Source: Deltaproteobacteria bacterium (lineage in GTDB: Bacteria; Desulfobacterota; DSM-4660; Desulfatiglandales; HGW-15). Taken from it: a stretch of DNA of 34,112 nucleotides. Made by a program: the position numbers and the translations under genes. The notes below the pieces were generated by a model that was not told the origin of the DNA, searched no databases, and was given only the letters and a program-made list of their open reading frames with translations. Below, piece after piece: positions 17,519-26,758 of the stretch. The stretch lies in assembly GCA_019313825.1 (NCBI GenBank), contig JAFDAM010000019.1, positions 1 to 34,112 of the forward strand, written 5' to 3'. Position 1 is the first letter of the stretch. Each line of letters opens with the position of its first letter.

Positions 17519-18616
17519 TTGTTTCTGAAAATCGATATCTCACAAAAGGATTGGAACGTGCAGGATAGATCTGACATTACAACCTTAAAGGAAAGGTCTT
17601 CAACCGAGGACAAGGATGGACACATACGTTTTTGTCTGGAAAAGGATGTAGAGTCTTCTAAGTCGACCGGGTTTGAGAGATATGACCTTATTAACAGTTC
17701 CTTGCCGGACATGGATTATAACGATATCGATATCTCTTGTCGATTCATGGGGAAAGATATCTCCGCACCTTTTATTGTTCTACCCCTGACGGGCGGGACT
17801 GAAACGGCCACGGAGATTAACAGAAACCTGGCAAAGGCCGCCCAGGAACTCAATGTCGTAATGTCTGTGGGTTCTCAAAGACTGGGCCTTGAGAATCCCG
17901 CTCTTGAAGCCACCTATCAGGTAAGGGATGTGGCTCCTGATGTCCCTCTTCTCGCTAATCTAGGTGCCATATATCTTAATTACGGATACGGGCTTAAAGA
18001 GTGTGAAAGGGCGGTTCAGATGATCGGCGCAGACGGGTTGTTTCTGTATCTGAATCCCATGCAAAAGGTCTTTCAAGGGACCCGCAACCTGAACTTTAAA
18101 GGACTTTCCGGCAAGATAGCCCATATATGCGGCAATCTGAGCGTGCCCGTGATAGTGAGAGAGGTGGGCTTCGGGCTCTCGTCAGATGTCGCACTTCAGA
18201 TGAAGAAGGCGGGAGCGAGTATGCTTGATATATCCGGTGCCGGCGGCACTTCCTGGGTGAAGGTGACAAGGTACCTTAAGGAAGATTCAATAAAAAAATT
18301 TGGCTCAAACTTTGACGACTGGGGTATACCCACTGTGGATTCATTGATCGCCGTCAAGGAGGCTGTCAATGATCTCCCAATTATTGCATCCGGTGGTATT
18401 CGCAATGGAATTGAGATTGCCAAGGCTCTGGCCCTGGGAGCAAGTTATGCTGGAATGTCTCTTCCTCTTCTATCCCCCGCCATGGAATCGTCAGAGATTG
18501 TTAAAAAGACAATAGACAATTTTATCAAAGAGGTCAAAATGGCCATGTTTTGTTGCGGTGTGTCAAATTTACGTGCATTACGAAAGGGTGAATGTATCAG
18601 GAAAAAGGAATTGTAA
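17519..18616 (+). CDS. fni: Type 2 isopentenyl-diphosphate delta-isomerase-like FMN protein
   Basis: 'GFERYDLINSSLPDMDYNDIDISCRFMGKDISAPFIVLPLTGG', 'MSVGSQRLGL', 'VGFGLS', 'LDISGAGGTSW', 'IIASGGIRNGIEIAKALALGA'. Confidence 0.87.
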   Translation: MFLKIDISQKDWNVQDRSDITTLKERSSTEDKDGHIRFCLEKDVESSKSTGFERYDLINSSLPDMDYNDIDISCRFMGKDISAPFIVLPLTGGTETATEINRNLAKAAQELNVVMSVGSQRLGLENPALEATYQVRDVAPDVPLLANLGAIYLNYGYGLKECERAVQMIGADGLFLYLNPMQKVFQGTRNLNFKGLSGKIAHICGNLSVPVIVREVGFGLSSDVALQMKKAGASMLDISGAGGTSWVKVTRYLKEDSIKKFGSNFDDWGIPTVDSLIAVKEAVNDLPIIASGGIRNGIEIAKALALGASYAGMSLPLLSPAMESSEIVKKTIDNFIKEVKMAMFCCGVSNLRALRKGECIRKKEL

Positions 18617-18639
18617 AAAGACTATTATGAGATTGGTCA

Positions 18640-19119
18640 ATGGAAGAAAAGGAACTCAAAGAAACAATTCTTGAATACGTGGAAACTCACAACAGTATGT
18701 CCCTGGCAACGGAGGGGGATGGCCTGCCCCATGCTGCTACGCTCTTCTATGTCAACATCGGGTTTCAGTTATATTTTGTGAGCAGCCCCTTAAGCAGGCA
18801 TGGAGAGAATATCGCCCGTAACGCAAGTGTATCCGCTACTATCAGTGAGGATTATTCCGGGTGGAGTGATATCAAGGGTATTCAGATGGAGGGCCGTGTG
18901 GAAAAGGTTGGGAGTATTATGGAGAACGGTCGCATTGTAAAGGCCTATGTGAAGAAGTTCCCTGATGTGGCGGATTTCTTCCTTTCTCCCAGAAAGCTCG
19001 GCCAGGCAATAGCAAACAAGGTGGCCAAGGTCAGGTTTTATAAGTTTGTGCCGACCAGGATACGCTTCATCAATAATGCCTTGGACTTCGGCCACCGGGA
19101 CGAATTGATACTTTCCTGA
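18640..19119 (+). CDS. Pyridoxamine 5'-phosphate oxidase-like FMN-binding protein
   Basis: 'MSLATEGDGLPHAATLFYVNIGFQLYFVSSPLSRHGENIARNASVSATISED...IKGIQMEGRVEKV'. Confidence 0.85.
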   Translation: MEEKELKETILEYVETHNSMSLATEGDGLPHAATLFYVNIGFQLYFVSSPLSRHGENIARNASVSATISEDYSGWSDIKGIQMEGRVEKVGSIMENGRIVKAYVKKFPDVADFFLSPRKLGQAIANKVAKVRFYKFVPTRIRFINNALDFGHRDELILS

Positions 19120-19198
19120 ATGAATGCGCAGCCAAAAGGAGGGGCGATATTCTATGATGTCCTTTCATGGCTTTGATACCTTAAACCCTAAAGTTGCA

Positions 19199-19320
19199 TA
19201 AATAACATGGCAAAATGGGCTTAAGACAGTAACAAACAGTGTTTTTAAACTTTTTCCGTATCTTGGTGAAATTTACCACAAGTGGCATCCTGACATTTTT
19301 AGAAATAGCCATGTTATTTA
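19199..19320. repeat. 13-bp inverted repeat TAAATAACATGGC / GCCATGTTATTTA bracketing ~96 bp
   Basis: Perfect arms 19199-19211 and 19308-19320. Confidence 0.7.
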
Positions 19321-19461
19321 CTCGATGGGAAAGCCGATGATATCCCGCCTCGGCGGGACTTCACCCTTGACGCCTTGGATCTCCCCGATGATGCGGGATC
19401 TTTCGAGCGGCATCTTCGACTTTTGCAACGTTAGGGTAAACTTCAAGAAGGGGATAGGGAA

Positions 19462-19647
19462 ATGGCTGAACAAAGATGCGGCAGTTGTTCCTTTCGGGCC
19501 ATATATGATAGAAAGCCCAAGTCGATCCTGGGGCGGATATGGCGATGGCATATGAATTGGTGTCCGGGTTGGAAGTCCTATCTGAAATCACTTCCAGAGG
19601 AAGAAAGGGCCGATATAATCTCTCGATATAATAATCTGTCAGCCTAG
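19462..19647 (+). CDS. Small Cys-containing conserved-looking protein
   Basis: 61 aa 'MAEQRCGSCSFRAIYDRKPKSILGRIWRWHMNWCPGWKSYLKSLPEEERADIISRYNNLSA'; CxxC and WHxNWCPGWK pattern. Confidence 0.55.
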   Translation: MAEQRCGSCSFRAIYDRKPKSILGRIWRWHMNWCPGWKSYLKSLPEEERADIISRYNNLSA

Positions 19648-19892
19648 GCAATGGGGTAAGGTATATGGTGATTGACAGGCTTCAGGGAAGGATTGTGGAC
19701 GGCTCTGGAATGCCTGTTTCTAACCCTCTCACCCACATGTGGGATGCCCTGCTTCTCCCTGATATCCCTGTATCCGTATATGGAACGTACACCATGATCC
19801 AGGACCCTTTCTCCAAAGAGCATGATGCCGATTGCGCCCAGGGGCTCCTGATCCACCATCAAGGCATCATCTGTCATTTTTATGTTATAGTT

Positions 19893-19922
19893 ACTTTGTA
19901 GCTAAAATATGATTAAATTGTA
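19893..19922 (+). promoter_or_regulatory. Second copy of putative operator upstream of GNAT/BCR chimera
   Basis: ACTTTGTAGCTAAAATATGATTAAATTGTA; 28/30 matches to 12690-12719. Confidence 0.65.
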
Positions 19923-19935
19923 AATTATTAATTTA

Positions 19936-20310
19936 TTGGTCAAAAGGGTTGAATCATTGGATAACCTCCTGATAAGAGGACTAAAAATAGAGGATGCAGA
20001 GGATGTCAACAGGATCCTCAGGGCGATCACAGGGGAGCAGGAAAGGCTTGACATACAACAGATCATTGACGAACTGTCCAGAAGCGGCGGGGTTGCCAGT
20101 CTGGTTGCCGAGCTTGACGGCGCGATCGTTATGCAGCAGAAGTTCTGCGATCCCCATGAGATGGACATTCCGTTTGTCAGGAAGTTTCTGGAAGAGAACG
20201 ATGTTCCCACATACTTTCTCGAGGTTGACGTCACAACTCCGCTCGGTCCCTTTGCCATCCGTACGGAGGCATTCCACGAAACCCTGGAGGCAGAGGGCGA
20301 TCTGTTTTAA
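19936..20310 (+). pseudogene. Chimeric ORF: GNAT acetyltransferase N-terminus fused to benzoyl-CoA reductase/2-hydroxyacyl-CoA dehydratase subunit C-terminus
   Basis: 'LLIRGLKIEDAEDVNRILRAITGEQERLDIQQIIDELSRSGGVASLVAELDG' is GNAT-like; 'AIVMQQKFCDPHEMDIPFVRKFLEENDVPTYFLEVDVTTPLGPFAIRTEAFHETLEA' is the C-terminus of PF06050-type subunits. Confidence 0.65.
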
Positions 20311-20322
20311 TTTCATCTTAAC

Positions 20323-20410
20323 TAGTGTCCATCCGGAAATGGATCATTACCGGATGGAGCTGACAGCTGATAGCTTGAATCCATAAACGGTAGTTTATGG
20401 ATGGACACTA
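20323..20410. repeat. 88-bp palindromic element with 12-bp terminal inverted repeats
   Basis: TAGTGTCCATCC (20323-20334) / GGATGGACACTA (20399-20410), with internal perfect hairpin TCCATAAAC-ggta-GTTTATGGA. Confidence 0.75.
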
Positions 20411-20553
20411 ACTACTCATTCAAGGTTCAAGGGGTCAAGGTTTAGCTCTGGCGAATAGGCGACCATGAATCTGGTTGACTCTTTTAAGAAATTTGGAAAT
20501 ATAAAAGCTGGAGAATTAATATCTTTAAATAGATCTAAGGAGGTTTTAGAAAG

Positions 20554-21327
20554 ATGATAAGCGCAGGAATTGATTGTGGTGCTAAAAATACCAAGACTAT
20601 TATTATGAAGGATGGCCAGATCATCGGCAAAGGGTCGGTTCTAACGGGTTTTGACCAGGGGAAGGCTGTTGAGGATTCCCTGGAAATGGCCATTCAGGTA
20701 GCCGGTATTACAAGAGAAGATATTGATAAGATAGCCGGCACCGGATCAGGAAAGAATGCTGTTGAGATGGCTGATATGAAAGTGAGCGACATCAAGGCTA
20801 TGGGAAAGGGAGCACATAAAATTTTCCCGAATGCCAGAACGGTTACAGACGTTGGAGCTGAAGAGGGAAGGGCTGTCAAGCTGGATGAGAATGGAAATGC
20901 CGTTGATTTTGCCGTTAACGAAAAATGCGCGGCAGGCGCAGGCGCCTTTATCGAAGCCATGAGCAGGGCGCTTGAGACGCCTCTTGAGGAGATGGGACCG
21001 TTGTCTCTGAAATCGAATAAAGAGATTCCCATGAACGCCCAGTGCGCTATCTTCTCCGAATCCGAAGTGGTCGGGCTTATTCATGCCAAGACGGAAATAC
21101 ATGATATAAGCAAAGCCATCCATGATGCCATGGCGAGCCGTATTGTATCCATGATCCGCCGGATTGGTGTTAATCCCGATGTGGTCATGCTTGGAGGTGT
21201 TGGCAATAATCCGGGCTTTGTGGAATCCATGAGGCGTGAATTAGAACAGGATAAGATCTACCTGCCTGATGAGCCGGAATTTGGAGCAGCTGTGGGCGCT
21301 GCAATTGTGGCCTCAGAAGCGGAATAA
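20554..21327 (+). CDS. bzdP: Benzoyl-CoA reductase activase subunit, BzdP/BcrD-like (BadF/BadG/BcrA/BcrD ATPase family)
   Basis: 'GIDCGAKNTKTIIMKDG', 'TVTDVGAEEGRAVKLDENGNAVDFAVNEKCAAGAGAFIEAM', 'VVMLGGVGNNPGFVESM'. Confidence 0.8.
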   Translation: MISAGIDCGAKNTKTIIMKDGQIIGKGSVLTGFDQGKAVEDSLEMAIQVAGITREDIDKIAGTGSGKNAVEMADMKVSDIKAMGKGAHKIFPNARTVTDVGAEEGRAVKLDENGNAVDFAVNEKCAAGAGAFIEAMSRALETPLEEMGPLSLKSNKEIPMNAQCAIFSESEVVGLIHAKTEIHDISKAIHDAMASRIVSMIRRIGVNPDVVMLGGVGNNPGFVESMRRELEQDKIYLPDEPEFGAAVGAAIVASEAE

Positions 21328-21388
21328 AATAGATATTAATCGTTAATCGAATAACCAATAATGAATGCTACTATTGGAGGATATATAA

Positions 21389-22276
21389 ATGGCTGAAGAG
21401 AAAAAACAAGAGTTTTGGAGATGGACTGAGTCCAACTGGAAGAATCCCGACATAGATTGGAAGGATGCCAAATTCGTCACGAGCGGCATCGATGTGGGTT
21501 CGGTCAGTTCTCAGGCTGTTATTATGACTGATGGGGAGATCTTTGCTTATGGGAACATGAGGACAGGGTCGGATAGCCCCGACAGTGCCCGAAATGCCTT
21601 AAAATTCGCCATGGAAGCAACTGACATGCCTGAAGACAGGATGGATTACTGTGTAGGGACCGGCTATGGAAGGGTAAATGTCCCTTTTGCTGACCGAACC
21701 ATCACCGAGATTGCCTGCCATGCGCGGGGTGCAAATTTTATATACGGCCCTGAAGTACGAACTGTACTGGATATAGGCGGTCAGGATATCAAGGCCATCC
21801 AGTGCGATGAGAAGGGAAAGGTGACTAACTTCATTATGAATGATAAGTGCGCAGCAGGAACCGGTCGCGGCATGGAGGTCTTTTCAGACCTTCTTGGTGT
21901 GCCCATTAATTATGTGGGTGATCGGTCTTTCGATGTCAAGGAAGAGCCTCAGCCAGTGTCAAGCACGTGCGTTGTCTATGCCAAATCAGAGGCCACAAGC
22001 CTTTTAAGAAAGGGGTGGAGCACGGAAGAAGTGCTGGCAGCCTATTGCAGCGCCATGGCCGATCGTATCTATTCCCTTGTGGAAAGGGTTGGTGTGGAGC
22101 CGGAGTTTGCAGTAACCGGTGGACTTGCAAAGAATCGCGGTGTCATGGACCGATTAATGCCCATGGTTGGTCTTAAACGTATGAAGACCAAGTGGGACAC
22201 CCAGATAGCCGGCGGCGTCGGTGCCGCCCTTTTTGGATATGCACTATGCCAGAAGGGAAAGGGAAGAAAGAAATAG
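21389..22276 (+). CDS. bzdQ: Benzoyl-CoA reductase activase subunit, BzdQ/BcrA-like
   Basis: 'GIDVGSVSSQAVIMTDGEI', 'TVLDIGGQDIKAIQCDEKGKVTNFIMNDKCAAGTGRGMEVFSDLL', 'FAVTGGLAKNRGVMDRL'. Confidence 0.85.
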   Translation: MAEEKKQEFWRWTESNWKNPDIDWKDAKFVTSGIDVGSVSSQAVIMTDGEIFAYGNMRTGSDSPDSARNALKFAMEATDMPEDRMDYCVGTGYGRVNVPFADRTITEIACHARGANFIYGPEVRTVLDIGGQDIKAIQCDEKGKVTNFIMNDKCAAGTGRGMEVFSDLLGVPINYVGDRSFDVKEEPQPVSSTCVVYAKSEATSLLRKGWSTEEVLAAYCSAMADRIYSLVERVGVEPEFAVTGGLAKNRGVMDRLMPMVGLKRMKTKWDTQIAGGVGAALFGYALCQKGKGRKK

Positions 22277-22367
22277 ATATCAAAGTTACGAGGCAATACC
22301 TGATGAGCTTGAACTGATAGTAAAATTACAATATTAAGCAGTCTGATTTTTATATGGAGATATGTAA

Positions 22368-22658
22368 ATGCTCGCGAATTATGGATATAAAGATGCTTCC
22401 GGCGATTTTTTTATCACCATTGATACGGATATCTGTAACGGCTGCGGCGACTGTGTATCAGCATGCCCAGCTGATATCTTTGAAGTGATGGATGAGGACC
22501 CGAACGACCCCCTAAGGGATGAGCCGGTAGCCGTTGTCTCAGCTGATAAAAAGAAGAAACTGAAGTATGAGTGCAATCCCTGTAAACCGGCATCCGAGAG
22601 GCCGCCCCTTCCCTGTGTAGAGGCTTGCAAGGCCGGTGCTATCTCTCATTCATGGTAG
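22368..22658 (+). CDS. 2[4Fe-4S] ferredoxin (putative BCR electron donor)
   Basis: 'DICNGCGDCVSACPADIFEV' and 'CNPCKPASERPPLPCVEACKAGAI' (second cluster with extended Cys spacing). Confidence 0.88.
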   Translation: MLANYGYKDASGDFFITIDTDICNGCGDCVSACPADIFEVMDEDPNDPLRDEPVAVVSADKKKKLKYECNPCKPASERPPLPCVEACKAGAISHSW

Positions 22659-23025
22659 ATAGTTTTCTCTATCTGAAAGTAGTAAAGGAGACATAACCCC
22701 CATATATTTAATCGCAGCGGGGCTTGTGCCCCGCAAAGCGGTATGCGCGAGCATTTTTTTATTGAAAATTGATCAATGTGGGGATCAGTCACTAAACAGA
22801 AAATTCTTGAGAGATTAATTTAATGTCTTGACATCATCTGTGAATTTTCTGATCATACCACGAGATATTTTTAAGGAGACCAATGGATATTGTATGTTTA
22901 ACCATTGGTCCGATTTTGTTGGGGGAACCATTCAGAAATACCTTCTGATCTGATATGTAAAAGTGATTCTGATCCGAATTGGGATGGAATAAAAACTTGT
23001 AGGGGAAAAGGAAAAGGGAAATGCT

Positions 23026-23589
23026 ATGGTAAAAAGAATTGTTATAGGGATTTCAGGTGCAAGCGGCGTGACTTACGGCGTACGTTTTCTCGAGTTACTC
23101 AAAGAGCAAGGGCATGAAACCCATCTCATTATATCCGAGGCAGGAAAGAGGAATATCGAGATCGAGACGACCTATAAGGCTGCCGAAGTGGAGGCAATGG
23201 CCGATTATGTTTATGACAACAGTGATGTCGGCGCGGCTATTGCAAGCGGCTCATTCCTGACCGATGGGATGGTGGTTGTCCCATGCACAATAAAGACCCT
23301 GTCAGGGATCGCCAACTCTTACACCGCTAATCTGCTTGTAAGGGCAGCGGACGTGACCTTGAAAGAGAAGAGGAAGCTTGCCATGGTGATAAGAGAGACT
23401 CCCCTTCACAAAGGACATCTCAGACTGATGACCATGGCGGCGGATATGGGGGCTCATATACTGCCTCCGGTCCCGTCTTTCTACCATCAGCCGAAGACTA
23501 TTGATGATATTATCAATCAGACCATGGGAAAGATATTCGATTATCTCGGTATTGAGCATGAACTCTTCAGAAGATGGGGTAGTGAGTAG
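23026..23589 (+). CDS. ubiX: UbiX/Pad1-type flavin prenyltransferase
   Basis: 'IVIGISGASGVTYGVRFLELLKEQGHETHLIISEAG', 'IASGSFLTDGMVVVPCTIKTLSGIANSYTANLLVRAADVTLKEKRKLAMVIRETPLH'. Confidence 0.93.
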   Translation: MVKRIVIGISGASGVTYGVRFLELLKEQGHETHLIISEAGKRNIEIETTYKAAEVEAMADYVYDNSDVGAAIASGSFLTDGMVVVPCTIKTLSGIANSYTANLLVRAADVTLKEKRKLAMVIRETPLHKGHLRLMTMAADMGAHILPPVPSFYHQPKTIDDIINQTMGKIFDYLGIEHELFRRWGSE

Positions 23590-24073
23590 AGAGTCCCGAG
23601 CTCAGTTTTTATAGGTAAGATAATAGCATGGCTGATTCGAGACTATAGCTCCAGTCCTTATACGATATATTCTGGTCTGTGTGCGCAGGCTCGATGTCTC
23701 TCAATAATCCTTATATACAGTCGAAGCAATCTTTGTTGAGATTTTTCCTTTCAGCTCTTCCTCCCTTAATGGGGCGGCGGGATACTCTGATGAGATGGAT
23801 AGCCCAACGAGAATATGATCCAATATTACATTGTTTCTACAAACTGTGGTTCGGCTTCATGAAAACAGAGAATCATTATCTGTAGTCCTATTGGCATATT
23901 GAAACAACTGACTCCTGACAACGAACGATTGAAACCGCCGCTTTGTATGGCTTAAGATTTGCACTTTATACCAGACCCGGATTCCGTATGGAACGATACG
24001 ATTAAAGTGAATTAATCCACCGTCTTCCGGTCCCCGGGTAGTTGGATAACAGAGGGGTGAAATAATACTTCCC

Positions 24074-25288
24074 ATGTCACGTCTTGCTGTGCTTCACTCG
24101 CTGAAATACCGGGATTTTCGATGGTTGGTAATCAGCTCATTTGCCTCCTTTATGGCAATGAACATGCAGATGATAAGCAGAGGCTGGCTTGTACTCAGGC
24201 TGGCTAACGATTCGCCGTTTGCGCTCTCACTGGTCATGATGGCATTTTCTTTGCCTATTACCTTTCTTTCATTAATCGGAGGCGCATTAGCTGATCGATT
24301 TTCCCGGAAGCACATAATAGTTGTTTGCCAAATCGGCAATGCCCTATTGACCTTTACACTGGCCACGCTGGATCAAGCCGGCCTGATCAGATTCTGGCAT
24401 TTATTAGTGGTTGGTTTAATCAACGGGTCCCTGATGGCCTTCAACATGCCCAGCCGGCAGTCGATAATCTCGAACATAGTGCCCTTTGACGGCCTGACTA
24501 ACGCCATTGCCCTCAGCAGCTCCGCCTTGAACCTGACCCGGATTGCCGGCCCGGGATTGGCCGGTCTATTGATTATCTACATTGATACCTCGGGCGTGTT
24601 TTATTTGAATTCAGGTCTCTATCTGTTCGCGGCGCTGTCTATCGCGATGCTCAGGACCGGCAAAGAACCGGCAAGCCGAAGTCGCAAGAGTATGTCCGGT
24701 GATATCCGCGAGGGATTTTCATATGCCATGAAAGATCCGATCCTCCTGGGACTCATCATTATGCTGTTCTTGTCGACGTTGTTTGGATTCCCTTACATTC
24801 CGCTGCTGCCTGCCTGGGCACGGGAAGTACTTGGTGTACGTTCAGACAGCCTTGGATTATTGATGATGATGATGGGGCTTGGGGGTTTTACCGGAACGAT
24901 GATACTGGCCTCTCTGCAGGCCTATAAAAAGCGCGGCGCCTTGCTGCTTATGACATGTTTGCTATGGGGAGTGGCGATATGCATATTCTCGAAGAGCACG
25001 ACTTATACCATAACCCTACCTCTCCTTTTTATTGTAGGTTTAATAGGCCAGTTTTTCATGACACTCAGCATGACACTTCTCCAGGTATATTCATCCGTGG
25101 AAATGCGAGGAAGGGTTATGAGCATAAGCATGCTGACCTTCGGTCTTATGCCTCTCAGCGCTGTCCCGTTCGGCGCTATCGCAGAGAACATAGGAACCGC
25201 CAATTCGTTGTTTTATAGTGGAGCTATACTGATAGTCTTAACCATAATCTTTGCTTTGTGGGATCGTAAATTAAGTGAGGTAGCATAA
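24074..25288 (+). CDS. MFS transporter (MFS_3/EntS-like)
   Basis: 404 aa; multiple TM helices, 'GGALADRFSRKHIIV', 'AFNMPSRQSIISNIVPFDGLTNAIALSSSALNLTRIAGPGLAGLL'. Confidence 0.9.
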   Translation: MSRLAVLHSLKYRDFRWLVISSFASFMAMNMQMISRGWLVLRLANDSPFALSLVMMAFSLPITFLSLIGGALADRFSRKHIIVVCQIGNALLTFTLATLDQAGLIRFWHLLVVGLINGSLMAFNMPSRQSIISNIVPFDGLTNAIALSSSALNLTRIAGPGLAGLLIIYIDTSGVFYLNSGLYLFAALSIAMLRTGKEPASRSRKSMSGDIREGFSYAMKDPILLGLIIMLFLSTLFGFPYIPLLPAWAREVLGVRSDSLGLLMMMMGLGGFTGTMILASLQAYKKRGALLLMTCLLWGVAICIFSKSTTYTITLPLLFIVGLIGQFFMTLSMTLLQVYSSVEMRGRVMSISMLTFGLMPLSAVPFGAIAENIGTANSLFYSGAILIVLTIIFALWDRKLSEVA

Positions 25289-25374
25289 CTAATCTCATTA
25301 AAACACTGGCTCGGCTGTTGATGTGTTGAAAGGATGCTTAAGGCATTGATAAAATCATTGGAAAACAAACACTT

Positions 25375-25405
25375 GTCGAAGACCCCGCGCACTTTTACGG
25401 GGAAC
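25375..25405. repeat. REP-like palindromic unit
   Basis: GTCGAAGACCCCGCGCACTTTTACGGGGAAC; inverted relative at 31445-31474, shorter relatives at 26671-26694 and 15661-15688. Confidence 0.65.
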
Positions 25406-25457
25406 CCTTGAGTCCGGGAACCCCTGTCCGCCTATCTTTGTGGTGGACTTGATCACT

Positions 25458-25479
25458 TTCTCCCAACTAATTGGGAGAA
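25458..25479. terminator. Hairpin between convergent MFS and MBL genes
   Basis: TTCTCCCAA-ctaa-TTGGGAGAA, followed by TTTAATTATT. Confidence 0.55.
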
Positions 25480-25485
25480 GAACCT

Positions 25486-26433
25486 TTAATTATTATCCCA
25501 CCAAAATTCCAGGCCCTGCGCATTGATTTCCACATCCATCTCCAACAATTCACGGCACTTGTGGTCAGGCAAAGTACAACCCTGTAGGCGAAGCTCATCC
25601 ATGAAGTAACTGAGGATGACTTCAAACAATAATCTATGGCGTTCTTCACCCTTCTCCGCAAGAGACTCCATAAGAGCGACCTGTCTGTCTATGGAATCAT
25701 GCATTTTTTTAGCAAGCCGGGGGGTATAAGTGACTTCTCCGTAATGGCCGAGATACATCTTTTCCGGGTTATAGGACATTAAACGATCTATCGAGTTATG
25801 CAGGGCTGTTGGATCAAATTGTACCGGAGTTGTTGTAGCAAAGATGGAAGCCCCCTTCGGGGTATCAAGCTCTTTGTATGAGATGCCGAAGGTATCCCCT
25901 GTAAAGAAGACGTTGGCGCGTTCATCGAACACACAAAAATGATGTCTGGAATGACCCGGTGTATCAATAAAAGAGAGGGGACGGCCGTTGAGCTTAATAA
26001 CGTGATCGTCACCCGCCTCAATTATCCGTTCTGCGGGGACAGATACGACTTCCCCATAATTTTCTCGAAAAACCGCTTCTCCATAAACAGAAAGTACCCC
26101 GGCAACCAGTTTGACCGGATCCGTCATGTGTCGTGCGCCGTACGGATGAACAACGAGACGAGCCTTTGGTAAAAACTGCATCAGCCTGCCGGCACCACCG
26201 GCGTGATCTAAATGCACGTGAGTGACAATGACATAATCGACATTTTCCCGAGGGATATTCTTCTTTTTTAAGACATCAAGCAGTCGGGGAACGGAGTATG
26301 TTGTACCCACGTCAACATAGGCCGCGCGGTTGTCTTCGATTATTAGATGGCTGGCCGCCAGGCAAGGTCGAGCAAAGCCCGTATCTATGGTAGTGATACC
26401 AAATGCATGTTCTTGGAAGAAGTTGTTGTCCAT
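25486..26433 (-). CDS. Metallo-beta-lactamase fold hydrolase
   Basis: 'VIVTHVHLDHAGGAGRLMQFLPKARLVVH', 'IDTPGHSRHHFCVFDE', 'FFTGDTFG', 'YLGHYGEV'. Confidence 0.92.
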   Translation of the reverse strand: MDNNFFQEHAFGITTIDTGFARPCLAASHLIIEDNRAAYVDVGTTYSVPRLLDVLKKKNIPRENVDYVIVTHVHLDHAGGAGRLMQFLPKARLVVHPYGARHMTDPVKLVAGVLSVYGEAVFRENYGEVVSVPAERIIEAGDDHVIKLNGRPLSFIDTPGHSRHHFCVFDERANVFFTGDTFGISYKELDTPKGASIFATTTPVQFDPTALHNSIDRLMSYNPEKMYLGHYGEVTYTPRLAKKMHDSIDRQVALMESLAEKGEERHRLLFEVILSYFMDELRLQGCTLPDHKCRELLEMDVEINAQGLEFWWDNN

Positions 26434-26758
26434 GATCAGAATTTATATAATATATCTAAGTGCGGAACCTATCGAAGGCCCTTACACCCTCGCCTGTAGA
26501 TCGGCAACTTTATCCGTATATTGAACTCTCGCTTTATGGGGGTAAGAGTCAATGGGCTCTGCCTGAAAAAGGCAGTCTAATTCGGCAATGCCGATTAATA
26601 AGGCTTAAGGCCGAAGGCTGAAAGAAGGAGCTGTTCCTGTTTTTTGCCGTATACCTTATGCCTTATGACTGTCGAAGATCCCGGTTTATCGGGGCGTTTT
26701 GCAAAGGTCTCACACCCTTTTAGGGTGCAAACAAAGCCACGTCCTTAGGGGGCGTGCT

